Below are positions 1 to 11,687 of a stretch of 64,000 nucleotides of DNA, piece after piece. The position numbers and the translations under genes are program-made. Positions within the stretch are counted from its first letter, which is position 1. Each line of letters starts with the position of its first letter. The stretch is from Pseudomonas cichorii (GTDB taxonomy: Bacteria; Pseudomonadota; Gammaproteobacteria; Pseudomonadales; Pseudomonadaceae). The stretch is taken from the NCBI RefSeq assembly GCF_018343775.1, contig NZ_CP074349.1:920001-984000 (forward strand). Reading direction: 5' to 3'. The notes beneath the pieces were generated by a model, which was not told where the DNA came from, did no database searches, and saw only the letters and a list, made by a program, of their open reading frames with translations.

Positions 1-2080
<2,080 letters not shown>

Positions 2081-2083
2081 ATA

Positions 2084-2119
2084 ACACCCAAGCAATTTGC
2101 GAAGAGCGGATTGCGGTGT
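2084..2119 (+). other. 23S-5S spacer hairpin
   Basis: The 23S-5S spacer (about 2081-2226) contains an imperfect hairpin with ACACC pairing with GGTGT and AGCAAT near ATTGC. It is likely part of rRNA precursor processing. I see no tRNA in this spacer. Confidence 0.4.
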
Positions 2120-2226
2120 AGTGAAGATGACGAACCGAAAGTTTGCGCCACACACAGATTACCGAAACACCTCTATTACACACCCATTCGCGGGTACGTA
2201 CCCAAGTACGCACCGGCTACCGAATT

Positions 2227-2346
2227 TCTTGACGACCATAGAGCATTGGAACCACCTGATCCCATCCCGAACTCAGCAGTGAAACGATGCATCGCCGATG
2301 GTAGTGTGGGGTTTCCCCATGTGAGAGTAGGTCATCGTCAAGATTC
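2227..2346 (+). rRNA. rrf: 5S ribosomal RNA
   Basis: About 120 nt with the pseudomonad 5S pattern: the 5' strand CTTGACGACC pairs with the 3' strand GGTCATCGTCAAG, and the conserved internal CCGAACTCAG and CGATGGTAGTGTGGGG are present. It lies about 150 nt after the 23S gene, as expected for the end of an rrn operon. Confidence 0.97.
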
Positions 2347-2354
2347 AAATTCAG

Positions 2355-2388
2355 AACCCCCATCTGCATATGCAGGTGGGGGTTTTGT
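2355..2388 (+). terminator. rRNA operon terminator
   Basis: A 15-bp stem, AACCCCCATCTGCAT with ATGCAGGTGGGGGTT, with one wobble position and a T-rich end (TTTTGTCTTTT). It directly follows 5S. It may also serve the convergent LysR gene that ends at 2393. Confidence 0.85.
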
Positions 2389-2392
2389 CTTT

Positions 2393-3301
2393 TCATGCCT
2401 CATCCAGATTGTCGATATGCCTGAATCGCTCGACCAGGAAATCAATCAAGCTGCGAACCCGGGCCGACAGATGTAACTGCTGTGGATAGACCGCATACAC
2501 ATCCGCTCTAGTCGGAGTCTGGTCCTCCAGCACCAGACGCAACCGGCCGCTGCGCACATACCGGGCGATATCCCATTCGGCCCTGAGCAATATCCCATAA
2601 CCCTCCAGCGCCCAGTTCAGCGCCACCTCGCCGTCATTACAGCCCAACGCTCCACGTACTTTGATGTTCTGGGTTTTCCCGCCGTTGGTAAAACTCCACA
2701 CGCCATGGGGCGTTTCGTTCTGCCTGAGGAAAATGCAGTTGTGCTGCTGCAGATCTGACAAGCGCTGCGGCACCCCATGCTTTTCCAGATACAGCGGGGA
2801 CGCGCATAACAAGCGGCGGTTGGATGCGATTTTGCGGGCATGAAAGGCGGCATCCGGCAGCGTGCCGAAGCGGATGCCCAGGTCAAAACCGTGTGTGGCC
2901 AGATCCAGCGGGTGATCGGTGATTTCCAGCTGTATTTCCACTTCCGGGTAACGTGAAAAGAATGCTGCCAATGCCGGCCCGATATAGCGGCGCCCGAAGC
3001 CCAGCGATGCATTGACACGAATCAGCCCCTTGGGCGTTGCCCGGCTGCTGCTCACCAACTGCTCGACCTCATCGATCTGAGTCAGGATGCGCGCCGCATG
3101 GGAGAAGTACAGCTCGCCCTCGGCAGTCAGGCTCATCGAGCGGGTTGTGCGGTTCACCAGGCGCACGCCAAACCGGGCTTCCAGTGCGCTCAGCCGTTTA
3201 CTGACGGCTGGAGGTGTGATTCCAAGCTCCCGTGCCGTGGCGGCGAGGCTGCCCTGATTGGCCAGCAAGTAGAAAAAAGACAGGTCCAGAGTCTGATTCA
3301 T
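2393..3301 (-). CDS. dmlR: LysR-family transcriptional regulator, DmlR-like
   Basis: 302 aa, a normal LysR length. The N-terminal winged HTH (about residues 5-65) contains the pattern SLAATARELGITPPAVSKRL, followed by a substrate-binding effector domain to the C-terminus. It is transcribed away from the D-malate/tartrate dehydrogenase at 3436 with a 134-bp shared intergenic region. That arrangement matches E. coli dmlR-dmlA, so it probably activates the neighbouring dehydrogenase and perhaps dctA. The family is certain from the sequence; the assignment as DmlR and the target genes are inferred from context. Confidence 0.85.
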   Translation of the reverse strand: MNQTLDLSFFYLLANQGSLAATARELGITPPAVSKRLSALEARFGVRLVNRTTRSMSLTAEGELYFSHAARILTQIDEVEQLVSSSRATPKGLIRVNASLGFGRRYIGPALAAFFSRYPEVEIQLEITDHPLDLATHGFDLGIRFGTLPDAAFHARKIASNRRLLCASPLYLEKHGVPQRLSDLQQHNCIFLRQNETPHGVWSFTNGGKTQNIKVRGALGCNDGEVALNWALEGYGILLRAEWDIARYVRSGRLRLVLEDQTPTRADVYAVYPQQLHLSARVRSLIDFLVERFRHIDNLDEA

Positions 3302-3325
3302 TCGTAACTCAAGGTTATTGATGTA

Positions 3326-3340
3326 GTTATTTTGAGTAAC
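3326..3340. promoter_or_regulatory. Candidate LysR operator between dmlR and dmlA
   Basis: GTTATTTTGAGTAAC has dyad symmetry (GTTA-N7-TAAC) and contains the T-N11-A spacing typical of LysR boxes. It sits in the divergent intergenic region close to the dmlR start. This is inference from symmetry and position only. Confidence 0.35.
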
Positions 3341-3435
3341 TCACAGCTTTGTGCTCACTACATATACTCCGCCCACACCCTGCTGAACAGCCTGTTCGGC
3401 AGTACAACAAGAACGAATCAAGAGTGGAGTTGAAC

Positions 3436-4491
3436 ATGAGCGCATACAAGATTGCTGCAGTTCCAGGTGATGGCATCGGTGTGGAAGTGATTGCCGCAGG
3501 TGTCGAGGTTCTGCAAGCACTGTCGAAAAAGTCCGGGTTTGAAATCAATTTCAAACACTTCGACTGGAACTCCGATAACTACCTGAAAAACGGTTACTAC
3601 ATTCCCGAAGGCGGTCTTGAGGAACTGAAAACGTTCGACGCCATTTTCTTCGGTGCAGTCGGTGCCCTGAACGTACCTGACCATATTTCCCTCTGGGGCC
3701 TGCGTTTGCCGATCTGCCAGGGTTTCGACCAATACGCCAACGTGCGTCCTGCCCGTGTGCTCCCCGGTGTCAAAAGCCCGTTGCATAACGGCGACCAGAT
3801 CGACTGGGTCGTGGTGCGGGAAAACTCCGAAGGTGAATATTCCGGTAACGGTGGCCGTGTTCACCGTGGTCTGCCGGAAGAGGTCGCTACAGAGGTGTCG
3901 GTATTCACTCGCGCGGGTGTCGAGCGTATCCACCGTTTCGCCTTTGAACTGGCACAAAGCCGTCCACGCAAGCACCTGACCATGGTCACCAAGTCCAACG
4001 CCCAGCGTCACGGCATGGTGTTGTGGGACGAGATTTTCTATGAAGTTGCCAAGGATTTCCCGGACGTCAAGATCGACAAGGAGCTGGTCGACGCCGTGAC
4101 CACGCGCATGGTGCTCAAGCCTTCGACCTTGGACGTGATTGTCGCCACCAACCTGCACGCCGATATCCTGTCCGATCTGGCGGCAGCGTTGTCCGGCAGT
4201 CTGGGCATTGCGCCGACCGCCAACCTGAATCCGTCGCGCAAATTCCCTTCCATGTTCGAGCCTATCCACGGTTCTGCCTTTGACATCACCGGCAAGGGCG
4301 TTGCCAATCCGGTCGCGACCTTTTGGACCGCTGCCCTGATGCTGGAACACTTGGGCGAAGCTGCTGCGGCCAAGCAGTTGATCTCGGCCATCGAAGCCGT
4401 GACCGAAAGCGGCCTGCACACACCTGACCTCGGCGGCAACGCCACCACCCGGCAAATCACCGATGCGGTGATCGAGCTGATCAATCGTTGA
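3436..4491 (+). CDS. dmlA: D-malate / tartrate dehydrogenase (isopropylmalate dehydrogenase family)
   Basis: 351 aa. It is an NAD-dependent beta-hydroxyacid oxidative decarboxylase. It begins with the nucleotide-fold strand IAAVPGDGIGVEV, carries the substrate/Mg region WVVVRENSEGEYSG, the lysine-containing VTKSNAQRHG, and FEPIHGSAFDITGKG near the C-terminus. An in-frame extension upstream to 3349 exists, but the family start and a GGAG ribosome site at 3426-3429 favour 3436. It is followed by DctA, so the pair could import C4-dicarboxylates and oxidise malate or tartrate to pyruvate or oxaloglycolate. Tartrate dehydrogenase (ttuC) and D-malate dehydrogenase cannot be separated by sequence reading. 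Confidence 0.85.
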   Translation: MSAYKIAAVPGDGIGVEVIAAGVEVLQALSKKSGFEINFKHFDWNSDNYLKNGYYIPEGGLEELKTFDAIFFGAVGALNVPDHISLWGLRLPICQGFDQYANVRPARVLPGVKSPLHNGDQIDWVVVRENSEGEYSGNGGRVHRGLPEEVATEVSVFTRAGVERIHRFAFELAQSRPRKHLTMVTKSNAQRHGMVLWDEIFYEVAKDFPDVKIDKELVDAVTTRMVLKPSTLDVIVATNLHADILSDLAAALSGSLGIAPTANLNPSRKFPSMFEPIHGSAFDITGKGVANPVATFWTAALMLEHLGEAAAAKQLISAIEAVTESGLHTPDLGGNATTRQITDAVIELINR

Positions 4492-4515
4492 TTCAAAGTA
4501 GTACTGCGGCATAAC

Positions 4516-4548
4516 GCCAGGAGGGCGATCATCGATGCGCCCCCTGGC
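4516..4548 (+). terminator. Hairpin between dmlA and dctA
   Basis: GCCAGGAGGGCG pairs with CGCCCCCTGGC (one bulge) around a 10-nt loop and is followed by ATTTCC. The weak T-tract suggests partial termination or mRNA protection, which would separate dehydrogenase and transporter expression. Confidence 0.5.
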
Positions 4549-4583
4549 ATTTCCTGACAACAATAAAAAATCAGGGCCCCGTC

Positions 4584-5915
4584 ATGAAAAGAATTCTCTC
4601 CAAGCTTTATGTACAAGTGCTTCTTGCCGTCATCCTCGGTGCCGTCGTCGGTGTGCTGGTTCCTGAAACCGGAACAGCGCTCAAACCCCTTGGCGATGCC
4701 TTCATCAAACTGATCAAGATGCTGCTTGCGCCGGTGATCTTCCTGACCGTCGTGACCGGCATTGCCCGTATGGAAAACATGAAAGAGTTGGGGCGCGTCG
4801 GTTTCCGCGCCCTGATCTATTTCGAGGTGGTATCGACCCTCGCTCTGGTCCTGGGCCTGATCGTCGTCGATGTCTTCAAGCCCGGAGCTGGCATGAACAT
4901 CGATCCGGCCACGCTGGACACCTCCAGCCTCGCCACTTACACCACCGCAGCCAAACACGCGACGTTCATGGACTTTGTCATGAACATCATCCCCGACACC
5001 ATCGTGGATGCCTTCGCCAAGGGCAATGTGCTGCAAATCCTGCTGTTCTCGGTGCTGCTTGGCGTTGCCCTGGCGAATGTCGGCCCGCGTGGCAAAGCAT
5101 TCGTCGACACGCTGGATAGCCTCATGCAAGGCATGTTCAAGATCGTCGGCATGGTGATGCGCCTGGCTCCCATCGGTGCTTTCGGTGCGATCGCCTTCAC
5201 CATCGGCAAATATGGTTTCGGCTCGCTGTTTTCCCTGGGCAAGCTGATGGCCTGCGTCTACCTCACGTGCGCGGCTTTTGTGATCTTTGTGCTCGGTCCG
5301 ATCTGCCGTTACAGCGGTTTCAGCCTGTGGAAATTCCTGCGTTTCATCAAGGAAGAGTTGTTCACAGTGCTGGGCACCAGTTCGTCGGAGTCGGTGCTAC
5401 CGCAGATGATTTCCAAGATGGAGAAAGCCGGTGTTTCCAAGCCGGTGGCCGGGATGATCATTCCGTCGGGCCTGACCTTCAACCCCGATGGGCAGGCGAT
5501 CTATTACACCATCGCGGCGATTTTCATTGCTCAGGCGACCAACACACCGCTGACTTTGACCGATCAGTTGATCGTGCTCGCCGTGCTGATGTTCACGTCC
5601 AAGGGCTCGGCCGGTGTGACCGGTTCCGGGTTCATTATTCTGGCCGCGACACTGGCATCGCTGGGGACCATTCCGGTGGCCGGCATGGTGTTGCTGCTGG
5701 GAGTGGATCGGTTCATGTCGGAAGCGCGGGCCATCACCAATACCATCGGCAATGGCGTCGGTACCATGGCAATCGCCAAGTGGGTGGGAGCACTGGATAC
5801 GGTGAAGATGAACAAGGCGCTCAATGGTGAGCCGGAGGAGATCAAGCCTGAAGCAGCGGCAACGACAACCGGAAATGTTGTCTTGCCAGGTCTGAAAGGC
5901 GCTCCCCAGATTTAA
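4584..5915 (+). CDS. dctA: C4-dicarboxylate:cation symporter DctA
   Basis: 443 aa, the usual length for the DAACS family inner-membrane transporter of succinate, fumarate and malate. The N-terminus starts with a hydrophobic segment ([20 protein letters not shown]). The conserved family segments [30 protein letters not shown] and [20 protein letters not shown] (re-entrant loop and substrate site) are all intact. It follows the dehydrogenase by 92 bp on the same strand. Confidence 0.95.
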   Translation: MKRILSKLYVQVLLAVILGAVVGVLVPETGTALKPLGDAFIKLIKMLLAPVIFLTVVTGIARMENMKELGRVGFRALIYFEVVSTLALVLGLIVVDVFKPGAGMNIDPATLDTSSLATYTTAAKHATFMDFVMNIIPDTIVDAFAKGNVLQILLFSVLLGVALANVGPRGKAFVDTLDSLMQGMFKIVGMVMRLAPIGAFGAIAFTIGKYGFGSLFSLGKLMACVYLTCAAFVIFVLGPICRYSGFSLWKFLRFIKEELFTVLGTSSSESVLPQMISKMEKAGVSKPVAGMIIPSGLTFNPDGQAIYYTIAAIFIAQATNTPLTLTDQLIVLAVLMFTSKGSAGVTGSGFIILAATLASLGTIPVAGMVLLLGVDRFMSEARAITNTIGNGVGTMAIAKWVGALDTVKMNKALNGEPEEIKPEAAATTTGNVVLPGLKGAPQI

Positions 5916-5934
5916 AGGAGCACCCTTCATACTT

Positions 5935-5959
5935 CGGCGCTGTTATTCAGCCAGCGCCG
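5935..5959. terminator. Hairpin at convergent dctA/mksB ends
   Basis: CGGCGCTG and CAGCGCCG form an 8-bp stem with a 9-nt loop that includes the mksB stop codon. There is no clear T-tract, so terminator function is tentative. Confidence 0.35.
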
Positions 5960-8765
5960 GAGCTTCTTCCTGTTTCACTTCTTCACGACGGCGGATGTAT
6001 TTCCAGTCCGCCTCGTCGATGTAGATTCCGTTCGGGCCGCTGCCGCCTTCAAGGTCGATGGCTACGTGGGCCGAGACTTGAGGTTTCACGCTCGCCAGAA
6101 TCGGCACAAAGCCCAGTTGCAGGCTGGTTTCCAGCAACGCTGCCTGGTTCTTTTCATCGATGTCCGCCGCCTCATCCAGGTAGTACGGCAAGCGCACGCG
6201 ACCGGCCAGATCACGGTCCATCAAGTGCAGCAACAGGTACATGTTGGTCAGCGCCTTGATGGTCATGGTCGTACCGTTGGACGCGGCACCGTCGATGTCG
6301 GTGTGGATAACCGGCTGGCCATGAACCTTGGTGATCTCGAACGCCAGCTCAAACAAGTCTTTCAACCCAAGCTGGTTGTGATTGGCCGCGACCAGTCGGG
6401 CCAGATACTCCTTGGCTTCTTCGTTCTTGTTGTCCTGCTCGGCACTTTGACTCAGGTCGAAGACGGACAGGGTTTCACCTTCTTCATACTGACCGGCGCT
6501 GTGGATGATCTGGTCGATATGCTTGAGGGCTTCCTTGTTCGGCGCAAGGACGATACGGAAGCTGGCCAGGTTGGAAACCTGCCGTTTGTTGATCTCGCGG
6601 TTGAACAGCGCCAACTGGTGTTCAAGGCTGTCGTAGTCGCTGCGGATATTGCGCAAGGTACGGGCAATGTCCGTCACCGCTGCACGACGGGCCTTGCCGA
6701 GGGTCAGGGCTTCGTCGGTGCGGTGCGCGTAGGCGTTGATCAACAGTTGCAGACGACGCTCCACGTCTTCCTCGCTGTCGAATTTGGCAACACCCTTGAG
6801 GCGGACCTGCGCATACAGCGCTTCGATCTGGCCATCGCTGCGCAGCAGGCTTTGCCAACTGTCCTGATAGTCATTGAGCAGCGGCAGCAGGTTGTCCATG
6901 GAGTCGTCTACCGGGTCCATGAACGGCGTACCGAATGGCATGTCCGCAGGCAGCAACTGACGGCGGCGCAGCGCGTCATCCAGTGTGCGTTGCTTGGCTT
7001 CCATATCGCCGATCTGCCGAGCGACCAGTTGCAGCTTGGCGGACAGTTGCTGGACGCGCTCGGTAAAGGCATCGCTGGAGCGCTTGAGTTCGTCCTGCGC
7101 CGCTTCCAGTTGTGCCAGCTCTTCATGCTTGCCGGCTTCTTCCGCGCTCAACGTCTGGCAGCGACGGAAGTCTTCCAGCGCCTTTTGAGCGTCCAGAACC
7201 TGTTGATACAAGGCTTCGGTCTGGGTCTTGCTGGCGGCACGGTCGGCAGCGACGGCCTGCTGGGTTTTCAGTTGCTTGAGCTCTTTCTCCAGACGTTCTT
7301 TCTGATCGCGCAATGCGGCGCGATCCGCCAGTGCCTGCAAGGCGGGCGGCTCGATATTCGACAGGTTGATGGACAAACCCGGCACCTGGAACTGGTCGCC
7401 CTTGAAGCCATCGAGGATGGTTTCCAGAGACTTGACCCACGCGTCGCCGTCGTCCAGCGCAATGCCTTGCTCACCCAGCGGCAGGCTGAACAGCGCGCTG
7501 TTGAACAGGCGCATCAGGCGCTCGACGTCCGGTTGCGAGAACTCTTCGCGTAGACGTGCATAGCTGTTGTTGTCGGCGTGATCGAGTTGTTGCTTGACCG
7601 ACTTCAGGCGTTTTTCCAGATCCCGCAGACGCTCTTCCAGGTCCTCGGCGCTGAACTGACGGGACTGGGCCAGCGCACCGGCCAGTTCGTCGTGAGCATC
7701 CTTGGCGGCCAGCAGTTGCTGCTCCAGCACCTTGACGTCATCGACCAGCGCGAAGCGGTTCTTGAGGACCGACAGCTCGCCGATCCAGCGCTGAATGCTG
7801 CTGATCTCACGCTCCAGTCGCATCAGTTCCTGAGTGCTGTTGCGCTGATCATTCTGCATCTCGTCCTGCTGGGCACGGTAATGCTCGGCCTGGATGACCA
7901 GCTCTTCCTTGCGGGCGCTGGAGTAGTCCGACCAGGTGCCGAGCAACGAGTCCAGCAATGGCGACAGGCGATGCAGCTTGCCGCGCAGGATGTCGCGTTG
8001 CTTGACGCCAGCGGCCAGGGCTTCGACCAGCGGGCCGGCGAGTACCAGCGAGTTGTAGTCCTGTTCCATGCGCCGCACGTCGCGGAACGCTTCTTCGCAG
8101 GCGGCGATGTAATCGACGCTGCCGGAACGCAGGCTGTGCTCGAAAGCATCCAGGAACAGCTGCTTGAGCTTGGCCGCAGTGATTTCGCGCATGTGCAGCA
8201 GGTTGATGAACAGGGCGCGGAAGGTCTTGAGGCTCTGTTCGCTGGTAGAGCGCAGTGGAATCAGCGTCAGGTCCAGCGGGATCGACGTGTGGCCGCCCAC
8301 CAGCAGGCGACGCAGTTCGTCCGGCTTCAGTTCGTAAGCTTTCAGGCCCTTGCTTTCCAGATTGCTGAACAGCTCTTTCTGTCGAAGGCAGGTGTCGTTC
8401 TTCTGGTAATGGCTCAGGTCCAGCTCACCGGCATAGGCGAAGAACTGGTGCCCGAAGCCGCCACCCGGGCCGCGACCGACGACGCCGATCACGTGCGGGC
8501 CGTGGGGCAGGGAAACTTCCACCAGAATGTAACTGGTGTCCGAGGCGAAGTAGAAACGGCGCGATTGCTCCAGGCTGTACTTGCCGAAGCTCATGTCCGA
8601 CATGCGCGCCAGGATCGGGAACTGCAAGGCGTTGATCGAAGCACTCTTGCCCAGATTGTTTGCGCCGTAGACCGACAGCGGGTTTTCCAGCGGGAACAGA
8701 CCCAGGCTGTAGCCCGCGGTGTTCAACAGGGCAAAACGGCGGATGCCATAACGTTCCTGGCTCAT
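5943..8765 (-). CDS. mksB: MksB, SMC-like subunit of the MksBEF condensin
   Basis: 940 aa MukB/MksB-type ATPase. The N-terminal head has Walker A GANNLGKS near residue 35, the centre is a long coiled coil rich in Glu, Lys and Leu with a break (hinge) in the middle, and the C-terminal head has the Walker B-like PYYLDEAADID. It is the last gene of mksF-mksE-mksB; its start overlaps the mksE stop by 4 nt. In P. aeruginosa MksBEF acts in chromosome organisation and segregation (established). No nuclease-like mksG follows; the next gene is convergent dctA. Confidence 0.93.
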   Translation of the reverse strand: MSQERYGIRRFALLNTAGYSLGLFPLENPLSVYGANNLGKSASINALQFPILARMSDMSFGKYSLEQSRRFYFASDTSYILVEVSLPHGPHVIGVVGRGPGGGFGHQFFAYAGELDLSHYQKNDTCLRQKELFSNLESKGLKAYELKPDELRRLLVGGHTSIPLDLTLIPLRSTSEQSLKTFRALFINLLHMREITAAKLKQLFLDAFEHSLRSGSVDYIAACEEAFRDVRRMEQDYNSLVLAGPLVEALAAGVKQRDILRGKLHRLSPLLDSLLGTWSDYSSARKEELVIQAEHYRAQQDEMQNDQRNSTQELMRLEREISSIQRWIGELSVLKNRFALVDDVKVLEQQLLAAKDAHDELAGALAQSRQFSAEDLEERLRDLEKRLKSVKQQLDHADNNSYARLREEFSQPDVERLMRLFNSALFSLPLGEQGIALDDGDAWVKSLETILDGFKGDQFQVPGLSINLSNIEPPALQALADRAALRDQKERLEKELKQLKTQQAVAADRAASKTQTEALYQQVLDAQKALEDFRRCQTLSAEEAGKHEELAQLEAAQDELKRSSDAFTERVQQLSAKLQLVARQIGDMEAKQRTLDDALRRRQLLPADMPFGTPFMDPVDDSMDNLLPLLNDYQDSWQSLLRSDGQIEALYAQVRLKGVAKFDSEEDVERRLQLLINAYAHRTDEALTLGKARRAAVTDIARTLRNIRSDYDSLEHQLALFNREINKRQVSNLASFRIVLAPNKEALKHIDQIIHSAGQYEEGETLSVFDLSQSAEQDNKNEEAKEYLARLVAANHNQLGLKDLFELAFEITKVHGQPVIHTDIDGAASNGTTMTIKALTNMYLLLHLMDRDLAGRVRLPYYLDEAADIDEKNQAALLETSLQLGFVPILASVKPQVSAHVAIDLEGGSGPNGIYIDEADWKYIRRREEVKQEEAPALAE

Positions 8766-9466
8766 GCGTCCATCTCCTGTTGTTCTTCAGCAATTGCGCG
8801 TGCCAGGGCCTGCTCTTCGGTTTCTTCGGCGAACTCGGCCAGATCCAGCGGATCGTCGGTTTGTAGCAGTTTCTCGTCGCTGTCGTCATCGATCAGGATC
8901 GGTGTCGGCAGAGGCAGGTCGCTGTGCAGGCTGGCGGCCAGATCACGGTCCTGCTGCACCGACAGGCACACATCAAGGAAGCGATGCATCGGCGGCAGGA
9001 AGCGATAGATACCCACTTCTTCACTGGCAAAACCCAGTTGAGTCATGCGGCGCATGATCTTCTCTTCGAGTTCTTCCTGAGTCTGGACTTCAGCCTGCAA
9101 GAACAGGTCGCGGTATTTATCCAGCATCGAAGGCAGCTCATCGCGGCCCAGGGTGCCGCCGTCGAGCACGGCCATCGGATCGCGACCCTGGTCGGCCAGA
9201 TGCTCGACGAGGATGAAGGTGAACAGCGCCAGACGCTGCGCAGTCTTGTTGACCTGTGCGGCGGCCAGCTCCGGGACGAAGTAGTAGAAACCGCGGGTAT
9301 CGCAGACCAGCTCGAAACCCAGCGCCTTGAACAGCGTGCGGTACTGGTCCTGGGCATTGGAGAGTTGGGCATACAGCTCCGGGTCGCGGCGGCTGATGTG
9401 ATAGCCCTTGAACAGCTCGCGAAAGATCGGCGCAAGCTGGGACATTTCGGAAAGATCAAGATGCAT
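8762..9466 (-). CDS. mksE: MksE, condensin accessory subunit
   Basis: 234 aa, acidic at the C-terminus (DDDSDEKLLQTDDP). It matches the MksE/MukE role of a winged-helix protein that bridges the kleisin MksF and the MksB head. The start at 9466 (MHLDLSEMSQL) overlaps the mksF stop by 11 nt and is preferred to a longer in-frame extension running to 9598 inside mksF. The stop overlaps the mksB start (ATGA). Translational coupling of all three genes implies balanced subunit production. Confidence 0.9.
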   Translation of the reverse strand: MHLDLSEMSQLAPIFRELFKGYHISRRDPELYAQLSNAQDQYRTLFKALGFELVCDTRGFYYFVPELAAAQVNKTAQRLALFTFILVEHLADQGRDPMAVLDGGTLGRDELPSMLDKYRDLFLQAEVQTQEELEEKIMRRMTQLGFASEEVGIYRFLPPMHRFLDVCLSVQQDRDLAASLHSDLPLPTPILIDDDSDEKLLQTDDPLDLAEFAEETEEQALARAIAEEQQEMDA

Positions 9467-10736
9467 GAAGGGTGCTCTCGGAATTCTCTGGCTGCTCGTC
9501 TCGGGTCGAGAGCAGGGCGAAGGAGCGCAGGCTGACGCGGTGCTCCTGAGTGAAATACTCGCGACGCTCCAGGCGTTCGCGGGCGAAGCGCTTGTCACGG
9601 GACAGGCGCGAGAACCAGTACAGCAACTCGTCGGTGGCGCCGTTGGGTTCCTGCTCCAGCAGCCAGACCATCAGGTCCGGCAGCGGCAGAGCGTCTTCGC
9701 AGCGTTCGAGCATTTCCTTGACGGTACGCGGTGCCTGAGGCGGTGCGCCCTTGCGTGCAGTGCCGCTGGCCTTGGGGAATTTTGCGGGTTTGGGTTCAAA
9801 GCGGGCCAGTGCGTAGACATAAGCCTCGACCTGGCTGGCGCTGCCCAGAAACGTACTCTGCGGACGGGTGAACATCGGCATCGCCGCCTGCGGCACGGCA
9901 TCCAGCCCTTTGCGGCGAATAGCCGACAAGGCCAGCGCGGCGCCACGGGTTACGGCGTTATGGCGACGGGCTTCCTCGCGCAGCGGCAGCAGCAGTTCAC
10001 GCGCATGACGCAGGGTGAGCTGGGCGCTGGTCTGCATTTCCAGGATGCGCGCATGGGTGCGCAACAGCATGTCGTCGTCCACCAGATGACCAAGACGCTG
10101 CTGTTCGGTCAGCAGGCGCAACAGCACGTTCTCGACCTTGCGCACGCCTTGCTCAAATGCGCCGTCGGCGTTGACCAGCTGAATCATCGGTTCGACGTAT
10201 TCGTCCCAGGTCGCGAGCACCTCGGCGTAGCGCTGGCGCAGTGGGATCTGACGGTCGCTGGTCTTGGCGCGATCGGCAACGGCCACCAGTGCCTGTTCGT
10301 CGTTGGCGAGTTTTTTCAGGACATCGCGCACGCGCATGTCCAGCAGGCGCAACTGGCGGGCCAGATCGCTGGCGTCGCGAATGTCGAAGGCATCCTGAAT
10401 GTAACCGGCCAGTCGCTCCAGATGGCGCAGATAGGCTTCGATTTCCAGGCATAACCCCAGACGGTGCTCGCGGCGCAGATAGGACAGGAAGTCATGGATC
10501 TGCGCATTGAGCTCGAAACGGTTCGGGCTTTTGGCGACAGGCACCAGAATATCCAGACGAATCCACACATCCAGCAGGTTGGTGATGTCTTGCGGTGTGC
10601 TGTCCAGCTGCTGAGCGGCCAGTTGCAGACGCAGTTCGCTCAGGCTCAGCGTGCCCTGGTCGAAGTGTTCGCATAAAGGCTCGAGTAGCGCCCAGTGCTC
10701 GGCAAGGGCGCGCAGGACGCGCTTGGGTTCGATCAT
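9456..10736 (-). CDS. mksF: MksF, kleisin subunit of the MksBEF condensin
   Basis: 426 aa from the ATG at 10736 (MIEPKRVLRALAEHW). A TTG at 10757 would add seven residues, but neither start has a strong ribosome site, so the ATG is chosen. The protein is mostly helical, with a winged-helix-like N-terminus and a mid-protein helical region. It is the first gene of the condensin operon. Identification rests on operon order and similarity to pseudomonad MksF rather than on a short motif. Confidence 0.88.
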   Translation of the reverse strand: MIEPKRVLRALAEHWALLEPLCEHFDQGTLSLSELRLQLAAQQLDSTPQDITNLLDVWIRLDILVPVAKSPNRFELNAQIHDFLSYLRREHRLGLCLEIEAYLRHLERLAGYIQDAFDIRDASDLARQLRLLDMRVRDVLKKLANDEQALVAVADRAKTSDRQIPLRQRYAEVLATWDEYVEPMIQLVNADGAFEQGVRKVENVLLRLLTEQQRLGHLVDDDMLLRTHARILEMQTSAQLTLRHARELLLPLREEARRHNAVTRGAALALSAIRRKGLDAVPQAAMPMFTRPQSTFLGSASQVEAYVYALARFEPKPAKFPKASGTARKGAPPQAPRTVKEMLERCEDALPLPDLMVWLLEQEPNGATDELLYWFSRLSRDKRFARERLERREYFTQEHRVSLRSFALLSTRDEQPENSESTLHAS

Positions 10737-10880
10737 TGGTAGGCCGACTGTTGGCAAGTGAAAAGGAGCGATTGTACTGCATCAGCCACTGAAGATTTCA
10801 CCTCCCGGCGATCAACTGCGGCGCGAATCTGCGAAGAGCGCTAGAATTGCGCGCTTAACTTATCCACAGGTGGCCGACCT

Positions 10881-11687
10881 TTGCTCAACGAGTCCCGTCG
10901 CCGCGCCTATTTGACTGCCATGCAGGTGGTCAACTGGCTGCCGCGCACTGAACTGCCTTTCGCTGCCCCGTCCCGTGCGGAGCTGCTTGCGCCGTTGCCG
11001 GTGGAGGTCGAAAGCATTGCGCCTGTCGTGCCTGAAACGCCGGTTGCCGCCCAATCTCCAGTGGCCCCAGGCGCCGCGCCGGTTGCGCGTCAGGCCGAGC
11101 GGCCGAAGATCGAAGTGCCTCGTCCATCCTCCGCCAGTAAAAGCGCTCCAGTGGCTGCGGCAGAAGAGACCGAGGCCACACCGACGGTCAAGGCCGTTGT
11201 CGTACCGCCACCGCGTTTCTCCTTGCAACTGCTGCGTGCCGGGCGTTGCCTGCTGCTGGTTGAGCTGCCTACCGGGCAGCCATTCCAGAGTCGCGACCCT
11301 GCTTACCTGTTGCTCAAGGACATGCTGCGCGCTGCCGGTTTGCCCGATAGCCCGCAGATTATCGGCGAGCCTGTGCGCTGGCCGCTTCTGGTTCGCGGCA
11401 ACATGGATCAGGGGCCTGATGCAGCGCGTGATTTCGTGCAGGGCTTTGTTGCTGCCCGCCTTGAAGACGAACCCTGTGCCTGCCTGTGGCTGATCGGACT
11501 GCCTGCCGTGCGCTTTGCCGGTGAGGCCGAAGCCGAAGCGTTCAACCGTGAACTGCAAGTCGAAGGTCTTGGAGCCGCGTGGGCGCTGCCAGGGCTTGAA
11601 TTACTGATGGACGAGCCGCATCGCAAGGCGGACGTCTGGCAAGCCATGCGTCGGCTGATGGCGCGCTGGAAATCCATAGATGAGTGA
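10881..11687 (+). CDS. holD: DNA polymerase III psi subunit (cryptic pseudomonad HolD)
   Basis: 268 aa from a TTG start. The N-terminus SRRRAYLTAMQVVNWLPR resembles the E. coli psi N-terminus (RRDWQLQQLGITQW), a Pro/Ala-rich linker follows (about residues 45-110), and a folded C-terminal domain begins near RFSLQLLRAGRCLLLVELP. It overlaps rimI by 8 nt, reproducing the holD-rimI order of enterobacteria. In P. aeruginosa the protein in this position (PA4679) was shown biochemically to be the psi subunit, which most automatic annotation calls hypothetical. An ATG at 10920 would remove the conserved psi N-terminus, so the TTG is preferred. Confidence 0.8.
   Translation: MLNESRRRAYLTAMQVVNWLPRTELPFAAPSRAELLAPLPVEVESIAPVVPETPVAAQSPVAPGAAPVARQAERPKIEVPRPSSASKSAPVAAAEETEATPTVKAVVVPPPRFSLQLLRAGRCLLLVELPTGQPFQSRDPAYLLLKDMLRAAGLPDSPQIIGEPVRWPLLVRGNMDQGPDAARDFVQGFVAARLEDEPCACLWLIGLPAVRFAGEAEAEAFNRELQVEGLGAAWALPGLELLMDEPHRKADVWQAMRRLMARWKSIDE

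Noticed and set aside
4038..5129. Long minus-strand frames opposite dmlA/dctA and long plus-strand frames opposite mksB and the chemoreceptor
   Set aside because: These are GC-bias shadows of well-identified genes; the translations are low-complexity.
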